Shown here: positions 57,721 to 64,000 of the stretch, in pieces
Numbering within the stretch: position 1 is the first letter of the stretch
Layout of the letters: each line of letters starts with the position of its first letter
NCBI GenBank assembly: GCA_963810775.1
Contig: CAWEOT010000005.1
Span: 434,001 to 498,000, forward strand
From: DATBVX01 sp963810775
GTDB taxonomy: Bacteria > Pseudomonadota > Gammaproteobacteria > Steroidobacterales > Steroidobacteraceae
Reading direction: 5' to 3'
Length of the DNA: 64,000 nucleotides
Program-made: the position numbers and the translations under genes
The notes under the pieces: generated by a model
Told to the model about the DNA's origin: nothing
The model's database searches: none
The model's input: the letters and a program-made list of their open reading frames with translations, nothing else

Positions 57721-60312
57721 TGACGAGCTTGCCCTTCACGATCACCCGGCGCACCGGCTTGTCCATCACGAAGCGCTGCACATTGGCATCACCCAGCGCC
57801 GCTTGCGTGATCGCCGCTTCATCCGCCGTGGCCGGTACCTGGATGCGTCCGCGAAGCTTGCCATTAACCTGCACCACGATCTCCAGCACCTCCTGGGTGA
57901 GCGCGACCGAATCGGGCTCGGGCCAGCGTGCATCGATCACTGCACCGGGCTGGCCGAGGGCCTGCCACAGTACATGACAGGCATGCGGTACGATCGGCGC
58001 AAGCACGAGTACCACGATCTCGAGCGCTTCCTGGCGCACAGTACGACCGCACTCGCTATCGTCCTCGAACCGCGCCAGTCCATTCATCAGCTCCATCACG
58101 GCGGCGATCGCAGTGTTGAAGGTGCGTCGGCGCCCGATGTCATCCGTCACCTTGATCAACATCTGGTGTGTCAGGTGCCGCATTTCGCGCTGCGCACCGG
58201 TGAGAGCGGCGTGGTCGATCTTCGCCACCAGCGCAGAAGGCGCCACTCCTTCATCACATGCTCGTGCACGGCTTTCCACAGCCGTTTCAGGAAGCGGTGC
58301 GCTCCCAGCACACCCTCATCGGACCACTCGAGCGTGTCCTCCGGCGGGGACTTGAACATCATGAAGAGCCGCACGCTGTCGGCGCCGAACTGCTCCACCA
58401 GCGCCGTCGGGTCGACGCCGTTGTTCTTCGACTTCGACATCGTGCGCATTCCTTCCCACACGACAGGCTGACCGTCGGCGCCGAGCACCGCGCCCGCACG
58501 ACCTCCCTTCGAATCCAGCTTGACGTCGACGTCTGCCGGATTGAAGTAAGTAACACGGCCGTCCGCGCTGGTGCGCGAGTAGATGTCGTTGAGCACCATG
58601 CCTTGGGTGAGCAGGTTCATGAAGGGCTCGGAGAACTGCACCAGTCCGAGATCACGCATCACGCGCGTCCAGAAGCGCGAGTAGAGCAGATGCAGGATCG
58701 CATGCTCGATGCCGCCGATGTACTGATCCACCGGTGCCCAGTATCTGTTGCGCTCATCGACCGCGGCTCTCGAATTGTCGTAGCTGGCGAAGCGCATGTA
58801 GTACCACGAAGAATCGACGAACGTGTCCATCGTGTCGGTTTCGCGGCGCGCCGGCCCGCCGCACTTGGGACACGCGCACTCATAGAACGCGGGCGTCTTC
58901 GCGAGCGGATTACCGCTGCCGTCGGGCACCAGACCCTCCGGCAGTACGACGGGAAGATCGCTATCGGGTACTGGCACATCACCGCAACTCGGACAGTGCA
59001 CGATCGGTATCGGGCAACCCCAGTAACGCTGTCGCGAGATACCCCAGTCCCGCAGCCGCCAGACTGTTTGCTCCTTGCCGAGCCCGAGCGCGTGCAGATC
59101 GCGCGCAATAGCAGTGACAGCCTGGTCGTAGTCGAGCCCGTCGTACCGGCCGGAATTCACGCAGCGCCCGTAGTCGGAATACCAGGACTGCCAGCTCTCG
59201 GTTGAATAGGTGCGCCCTTCGACGTCGATGACGGGACGGATGGCCAAACCGTATTTGCGGGCGAATTGAAAATCGCGCTCATCGTGACCGGGCACGCCCA
59301 TCACTGCGCCCTCGCCATAGGCCATCAACACGTAGTTACCGACCCAGACTTCGATCTGTTCCTGCGTCAAGGGATGTGCGACGAAGAAGCCTGTCGGCAC
59401 ACCCTTCTTTTCCATCAATGCGAACTCGGCTTCCGTCACGCCGCCGGTGCGGCACTCTTCGATGAAGGCCGCGACGCGCGGATTGTCGCGCGCGAGCCGG
59501 ATTGCAAGCGGGTGTTCCGGTGCAATCGCCACAAACGTGGCGCCCATGATGGTATCGGCGCGCGTGGTGAAAACGCGCAGCAACTGCCGGGCGCCATCGA
59601 TCTGGTACGGAAAACCGAAGTTGACGCCCTTGCTCTTGCCGATCCAGTTGGCCTGCATGAGTTTCACGCGCTCGGGCCAACCATCGAGGTTTTCGAGCGC
59701 GCTCAGCAGCTCTTCCTTGTAATCTGTGATGCGCAGGTAATACATCGGGATTTCGCGCTTCTCGACCGGCGCGCCGGTGCGCCAGCCGCGCCCATCGATC
59801 ACCTGCTCGTTGGCGAGCACGGTCTGATCAACCGGGTCCCAGTTCACGACACCCGTGGTCTTGTACGCGATGCCGCGCTCGAGCATCCGCAGGAACATCC
59901 ATTGATTCCAGCGGTAGTACTCCGGATCACAGGTTGCGAATTCGCGTCGCCAGTCGATCGCGAAACCGAGCGACTTGAGCTGGGCACGCATGTACGTGAT
60001 GTTCTCGCGGGTCCATTGGGCGGGTGGCACGCTGTTCGCAATCGCCGCGTTTTCTGCTGGCAAACCGAACGCATCCCAGCCCATGGGCTGCAGCACGCTG
60101 TAGCCACGCATGCGCATGTAGCGCGTGATGACATCGCCGATGGTGTAGTTGCGCACGTGCCCCATGTGCAGCCGACCGCTCGGGTAGGGAAACATGCACA
60201 GGCAGTAGTATTTGCGGCGCTCGGTGTCCTCGCGCGCCTCGAGCAGCCGTTGCTCATCCCAATAGGCGCGTACCTGGGACTCGAGCTCGGCGACGTCGTA
60301 ACGTTCCTGCAT
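57707..60312 (-). pseudogene. leuS: Leucyl-tRNA synthetase, interrupted by a frameshift near 58250
   Basis: The first part (60312 to about 58250) has the class I HIGH motif in FPYPSGRLHMGHVRNYTIGDV, the editing domain (GVPTGFFVAHPLTQEQIEVWVGNYVLMAYGEGAVMGVPGHDERDF), zinc-ribbon cysteines and the KMSKS motif as MSKSKNNGVDPT. The last part, with ALVAKIDHAALTGAQREMRHLTHQMLIKVTDDIGRRRTFNTAIAAVMELMN and the anticodon-binding and C-terminal domains, is in another frame. One missing G where AAGGAGTGG may have been AAGGGAGTGG (58245-58256) would join them into about 868 residues, the normal size. As LeuS is essential, a sequencing or assembly error is most likely. Confidence 0.93.
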
Positions 60313-60472
60313 GGATACTTCGTAAAATCAAGGCCTTGCGGAGAGCGCGCAAGGATACACGACTGCGATGGTGCGGCCAAATGGGCGCGTTTGCATGACG
60401 CTGTCGCGGGTCGCAGCCACCCTCACCTTTGGGTCATACGAAATTCATGGTCGCGGCGCTATTCTGCGCACC

Positions 60473-60488
60473 CCGTGAGATCTCACGG
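60473..60488. promoter_or_regulatory. 16-bp perfect palindrome upstream of the CHRD gene
   Basis: CCGTGAGATCTCACGG is a perfect palindrome 92 bases before the CHRD start and 160 bases before the leuS start on the other strand. TATTCT at 60461-60466 lies just before it and may be a -10 box, so it could be an operator. The rest of the 267-base gap (60313-60579) shows nothing else clear. Confidence 0.4.
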
Positions 60489-60579
60489 AGACGGTGCGGG
60501 CCGAACTTCGAGGACCCCTTCGCGGGAGCAAATCGGATCTGCGTCATCAGGCTACAGGCAACCATGGAGGATGCGTTTC

Positions 60580-61116
60580 ATGAAATTCTCTCCACTTCTT
60601 TCCGCAGCGCTCGGCATCGTGACAGTCGGCTTGTGCGCCAGCACTGCGATCGGCGACGGCAGGCATCACCGTCAGGAAATCGTTCGCGCGAAACTCGTCG
60701 GTTTCAACGAGGTGCCGACACTGTCCAGCGCTGCAAGCGGCCGGTTCAAGGCCGTGATCGATGAGGACTCGGGACTGATCAGCTACGAGCTGAGCTATCA
60801 GGGTCTGCCCACCGTCGCGCAGGCGCACATTCACTTCGGCCGCACAGCAATCAACGGCCCCATCCTCGTGTTCTTGTGCAGCAACCTCGGCAACGGTCCC
60901 ACGGGTACCCAGGCCTGCCCGCCGGACGAGGCAACCTTGACGGGCACGATCCAGATGGCTGATGTCCTCGGAAACGCGGCGGCCCAAGGCCTCGAGGCCG
61001 GCGAATTCGATGAGTTCCTCGCCGCGATTCGCTCCGGCGCGACCTACGCCAATGTTCACTCCGCCGGGTTTCCGGGTGGCGAGATCCGCGGTCAGGTCGC
61101 CGAAACCTTCAGATAA
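60580..61116 (+). CDS. Exported CHRD-domain protein
   Basis: This 178-residue protein has a signal peptide (LLSAALGIVTVGLCASTAIGDG) and one CHRD domain: EIVRAKLVGFNEVPTLSSAASGRFKAVIDEDSGLISYELSYQGL, AQAHIHFGRTAINGPILVFLC, then RSGATYANVHSAGFPGGEIRGQV. CHRD domains occur in chordin and in many bacterial exported proteins of unknown function. ATG at 60580 is chosen for GGAGG nine bases upstream; another ATG nine bases earlier is too close to that site. Confidence 0.9.
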   Translation: MKFSPLLSAALGIVTVGLCASTAIGDGRHHRQEIVRAKLVGFNEVPTLSSAASGRFKAVIDEDSGLISYELSYQGLPTVAQAHIHFGRTAINGPILVFLCSNLGNGPTGTQACPPDEATLTGTIQMADVLGNAAAQGLEAGEFDEFLAAIRSGATYANVHSAGFPGGEIRGQVAETFR

Positions 61117-61175
61117 GACCAGGCCACGAAGAGCGTGCGCCGACTCAGTTCGGCGCACGCTGTTCCCTGACTCTA

Positions 61176-62036
61176 CTAGGGCGGCTGTGGCGTGAACTGC
61201 AGCGCCGCGCCACAAGCGGAGCGCGGGCCGACCCATAGTCCGCCATCATTCCGCGGCTCAAAACGCACTCGCGCGCGCGTGAGATAACCAGCCGTGCTCG
61301 CGATGTCGCGCACCGTGACTTCGAATGCGGCCAGGCACGGCAGTTTGCGCACGCCGGCGCCTGGATAGTCCGAGACGAATGTGTGCCGCGTCGTGATGCG
61401 CAATCGCTGTGTGCCCCACTCGAAGCGCTGATCGCCCGGGTCTCCTCGCGGTTCTTCCTGCAGCAGCACTCGATACAGTTGCGCTGCGCGTTCGGGATCG
61501 GGCGACACAATCGTCGTGCCAGTGATGGCGCTTGCCGTGTTCGGGTGCCCCGTTACTTCGTGCTGAAATACCAGCTCAGGCGTGTGGTTGTGAACGAAGC
61601 ACACCAGCCCCTCCGGCGCGCTTCGTGCTGCAAGCGTGAACCAGTGGAACTGCGCGGCTCCTCTGCGCGAGCCATAGGCGACGTCGCGCGTTGCGATCGA
61701 TACGGCCGAGGGTTCGAGTCCAGCGAGGCGACAGCGCTCGGCGTCCGTATCGATGTCGCTGCTGGTGAATGCGAGGATTTCGAGGCCCTGGTGGCGGCGC
61801 GCATACGCCGCAACCGGATGTTGAAGCCCCTCACTCTGCAGCGTGGACAGCTCGACGTATCCCTGCTCCAGCACCGCGTGCGAACACAGTTGCTGCAATG
61901 ACTGCCGTTCGCCGGTCTTCGGGTCCGCCTGCATGAGAAGCTTCGGCGGCGTCGTGATGAACCCGAGCCGCTCGAAAGATCTCTGCATGGCCGCGACGTC
62001 ACGCCCGACCAGACCCACGTGATCGATCCTGATCAT
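61176..62036 (-). CDS. Glyoxalase-like (VOC) domain protein
   Basis: The 286-residue protein has an N-terminal VOC module (IRIDHVGLVGRDVAAMQRSFERLGF) with a long middle part that includes VCFVHNHTPELVFQHEVTGHPNTASAI and a second half with TGTTIVSPDPERAAQLYRVLL. It matches the Glyoxalase_3-like group (two VOC modules, a metal site from His and Glu), with no assigned substrate. The ATG at 62036 starts the first VOC strand. A longer open frame to 62087 lacks support. It is convergent with the CHRD gene. Confidence 0.8.
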   Translation of the reverse strand: MIRIDHVGLVGRDVAAMQRSFERLGFITTPPKLLMQADPKTGERQSLQQLCSHAVLEQGYVELSTLQSEGLQHPVAAYARRHQGLEILAFTSSDIDTDAERCRLAGLEPSAVSIATRDVAYGSRRGAAQFHWFTLAARSAPEGLVCFVHNHTPELVFQHEVTGHPNTASAITGTTIVSPDPERAAQLYRVLLQEEPRGDPGDQRFEWGTQRLRITTRHTFVSDYPGAGVRKLPCLAAFEVTVRDIASTAGYLTRARVRFEPRNDGGLWVGPRSACGAALQFTPQPP

Positions 62037-62165
62037 CCGCGCGACTATACTAGGGCCGTCATGATTCCGCCGAAGCGCGCCGGCCATGCGCCCGCGATGA
62101 CCGGCTTGAGGTTGGCGCGCGCAGTCTGCTTCTCCGCACTCGCGGCTCGGCTATTGCGCTGAGCC

Positions 62166-62804
62166 GTGGCGGAGCTGTTTACCGCACTGACGGATTTCCT
62201 GCTGGCCGCGCTGTGCGCAGCATTCGCCGGCTCATTTGCGCGCGCTTGGTCCTGGAAACTGCACGGACCGCTGGTGTTCTTCTTAGGCTTTGCGCTCGCG
62301 GCGTTCGCGGGTGGAATCTGGCATGCCTTTTTCAATGCACGCCACGACCTCGCGCAAGCCATCGTGTGGTGGTTCTCGATGTTGTTCGCCGGTGTGACCG
62401 CCGTCGGCCTGGCGCTGGTTGGGATCGAGCTGCTGGGCGGCCGACGCTCGCGACTCATCACTAGCATCTTCATCGCCCTGCTCGCCGTGTATGCGGTGCT
62501 GAGCTGGCAAGACCCGCGCTTCCTGCTGAGCCTCATCGCGACCGTAATCGGTACTGTGCTCTGTGTAGCCGGGTTGCTTCGTCGCGTGCGCTCGCCAGGT
62601 TCACTACTCGTGCTCGGCGGGCTCGGCATCTCCTTCGTCGCGGCGCTTGCGCAACAACGCGGCGTCGCGATCGATCCCGCGCAATTCGATCACAACGCGA
62701 CGTATCACCTCATGCTGCTGCCGGCGCTCGGGTTCATTTACGCCGGCCTGCGCCGCCTATCGGCACAGCAGGCAGTACCGCAGCGCTACCAGGCGATGCC
62801 GTAG
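62166..62804 (+). CDS. Multi-span membrane protein of unknown function
   Basis: The 212-residue protein starts at GTG 62166 and has about six or seven hydrophobic segments, for example LLAALCAAFAGSFA, LVFFLGFALAAFAGGIWHAFF, AIVWWFSMLFAGVTAVGLALVGIELL, LITSIFIALLAVYAVLSW and FLLSLIATVIGTVLCVAGLL. Histidines at GIWHAFFNARHD and FDHNATYH face the predicted ends of helices. I do not recognise a characterised family; related unnamed proteins share the GGIWHAFF-type motif. Its last 19 bases overlap the convergent gamma-glutamyltransferase gene. Confidence 0.65.
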   Translation: MAELFTALTDFLLAALCAAFAGSFARAWSWKLHGPLVFFLGFALAAFAGGIWHAFFNARHDLAQAIVWWFSMLFAGVTAVGLALVGIELLGGRRSRLITSIFIALLAVYAVLSWQDPRFLLSLIATVIGTVLCVAGLLRRVRSPGSLLVLGGLGISFVAALAQQRGVAIDPAQFDHNATYHLMLLPALGFIYAGLRRLSAQQAVPQRYQAMP

Positions 62805-64000
62805 TCCTCGCCGTGATTGCTCGAGCCGCCCCAGAGCGTGCCGTGCGCGCGATCGAAGTAGATCGCATTGATGGGTCCTGAGGTGCGCTCTTCGAACTCG
62901 AGCTTGTATCCCATGCGGCGCAGATCGTCGCGCACCCACGGGGAGATCGACTCGTTGAGCGTCAAGCGCCCAGGGATCGATTCGTGCTCACCAAATGAAT
63001 CGCGCATCTGGTAACTGGTGATGTTGGCGGCCTCGGTCGCTTCCTGCACCGTCATCCCAAACTCGACCACATTCAGAAAGAACTGCAGCAGGTTCTGATC
63101 CTGCGTGTCGCCGCCCTGCACTGCGAAGGACAGGAACGGCTTGCCGTCTTTCAATGCCAGCGTCGGCGTCAGGGTGGCACGCGGACGCTTGCCGGGTTCA
63201 ACCACATTGAAGGGATTGTCGGTCGCATCGAGCACGAAACTCTGCATGCGCTGGCTCATGCCGATGCCAGTCTTGCCCGCGATCACCGCCGGCAGCCAAC
63301 CGCCACTCGGCGTGACCGAAACGACCCAACCTTTGTCGTCCGCCGCTTCCACGCTCGTCGTGCCGAGGCGAAAGTGGCGATCGAACTCGGCCTGCGTCGT
63401 GAGGTCCGGCATCTTGCTGTGCCATTGTTCGAGCAGCGATCGATACGGATTGGTTTCGCCCTGAAAAGGATAGGGATCGCCGGGGCGGATGTCCGGATTG
63501 TTTCGATCAGCGGCGATGAGCTTGGCGCGGTCGTGCGCGTACTCTTTGGAGAGCAGCCCCTTGATTGGCTCCGCCGGCGGGAAATAGGGATCGCCGTAAT
63601 AGAAATCGCGGTCCGCGTACGCCAGGTTCATCGCCTGGTAGAGCGTGTGAATGTAGCGAGCACTGTTGTAACCCATCGACTTCAGGTCAAACGGCTCCAC
63701 CAGGTTGAGCGCCTGCAGCATCACCGGACCCTGAACCCAGGTAGTGAGCTTGTAGACCTCGATGCCCTTGTAGTTCACGTGCACGGGCTCCTCGAGGTGC
63801 ACTTTCCAGTTCGCGAGATCCTGCTGCGTGATCAGGCCGCCGACTTCCTTTGACCCGCGAACGAATTCCTGGGCGATGTCACCGCGGTAGAAGCGCTCGT
63901 AGGCGGCCATGATCGCAGCCTTACGGTCCTTGCCTGCCGCGCGCGCTTTTTTCTCGGCTTCCACCAGCTTGCGCAAGGTCGCTGCGAGATCAGGCTGGCG
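62786..64000 (-). CDS. Gamma-glutamyltransferase family protein (5' end outside the window)
   Basis: The visible part (about 400 residues, open to the window edge) is of the Ntn-hydrolase gamma-glutamyltransferase family. It has GLITQQDLANWKVHLEEPVHVNYKGIEVYKL in the large subunit, then MNLAYADRDFYYGDPYF, and the small-subunit start near GTTSVEAADDKGWVVSVTPSGG with Thr as likely nucleophile. Later it has FSFAVQGGDTQDQNLLQFFLNVVEFGMTVQEATEAANI-type sequence and LWGGSSNHGEDYGIAW at the end. The usual small-subunit TTHFS motif is replaced by TTSVEA, typical of YwrD-like or acylase-like members, so the substrate is uncertain. The start codon lies beyond 64000. Confidence 0.85.
   Translation of the reverse strand, partial: RQPDLAATLRKLVEAEKKARAAGKDRKAAIMAAYERFYRGDIAQEFVRGSKEVGGLITQQDLANWKVHLEEPVHVNYKGIEVYKLTTWVQGPVMLQALNLVEPFDLKSMGYNSARYIHTLYQAMNLAYADRDFYYGDPYFPPAEPIKGLLSKEYAHDRAKLIAADRNNPDIRPGDPYPFQGETNPYRSLLEQWHSKMPDLTTQAEFDRHFRLGTTSVEAADDKGWVVSVTPSGGWLPAVIAGKTGIGMSQRMQSFVLDATDNPFNVVEPGKRPRATLTPTLALKDGKPFLSFAVQGGDTQDQNLLQFFLNVVEFGMTVQEATEAANITSYQMRDSFGEHESIPGRLTLNESISPWVRDDLRRMGYKLEFEERTSGPINAIYFDRAHGTLWGGSSNHGEDYGIAW

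Noticed and set aside
59266..60579. A long plus-strand extension in front of the CHRD protein
   Set aside because: It is antisense to leuS; the CHRD signal peptide and ribosome site fix the start at 60580.
1..64000. CRISPR array, prophage, integrase or toxin-antitoxin pair
   Set aside because: No regularly spaced direct repeats, no integrase or phage structural genes and no paired small toxin-antitoxin frames were found.

Overview
This window is a stretch of high-GC chromosome from a gammaproteobacterium. The best guess, from gene content only, is a free-living member of the Nevskiales/Steroidobacterales/Xanthomonadales side of the class. The evidence is gammaproteobacterial gene order: ygfB-pepP-ubiH-ubiI next to zapA, 6S RNA and ygfA, with gcvT nearby; maf-rng-yhdP-tldD; the yjgA/pmbA divergent pair; and leuS-lptE-holA-nadD-rsfS-rlmH. 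The proteins themselves agree: CRP/Vfr, CmoA, Coq7, DjlA and ExeA-type ATPase. Almost everything is chromosomal housekeeping. I see no phage, insertion sequence with a transposase, CRISPR array or defence island.

Layout. 1-2.3 kb: gcvT under a tandem glycine riboswitch with terminator, and a broken CPBP protease gene. 2.4-6.4 kb: cmoA, a frameshifted ICMT-like methyltransferase, a chorismate mutase, a lipoprotein, ispG and phhB. 6.45-6.9 kb: two adjacent structured non-coding repeats. 7.2-14.5 kb (minus): ygfB, pepP, ubiH, ubiI, cfa and an AidB-like acyl-CoA dehydrogenase. 14.6-17.5 kb (plus): a ZapB-like gene, zapA, 6S RNA, 5-FCL, an EVE protein, a 20-residue lysine-rich peptide and rpiA. 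17.5-21 kb (minus): a membrane protein, ybaL, tRNA-Gln, rpsI and rplM. 21-34.9 kb: coq7, crp with an acidic tail, rpe/djlA, purC, a BtuF-like gene, yihY, a degenerate GGDEF-EAL protein, pmbA/yjgA, purEK and an AAA-FHA ATPase. 35-38 kb: small proteins and an operon of three unrecognised exported proteins. 38-46.4 kb (minus): maf, rng, yhdP, nit and tldD. 46.5-49.4 kb: a very large SPOR-like protein. 49.7-60.3 kb (minus): the leuS to rlmH cluster, interrupted by five accessory genes and by one inverted-repeat element. 60.6-64 kb: a CHRD protein, a VOC protein, a membrane protein and a truncated gamma-glutamyltransferase.

How the genes work together. Several are steps of shared pathways: ubiH, ubiI and coq7 (ubiquinone hydroxylations); purC, purE and purK (purines); rpiA and rpe (pentose phosphates); rlmH, rsfS, yjgA, rpsI and rplM (ribosome); tldD and pmbA (two-subunit peptidase); zapA and a ZapB-like protein (division).

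Most notable. The strongest candidates for something undescribed are the exported three-protein operon at 35.8-37.8 kb, the repeat families at 6.5-6.9, 25.1 and 51.3 kb, the CRP paralogue with a poly-acidic tail, the 20-residue lysine-rich peptide with its own promoter, and an EF-hand protein behind a sigma-54-type promoter. Three genes (CPBP, ICMT-like, leuS) carry single frameshifts. Because leuS is essential, sequence or assembly error is the simplest explanation for at least that one, and probably for all three. All identifications are by reading the sequence; no database search was run.
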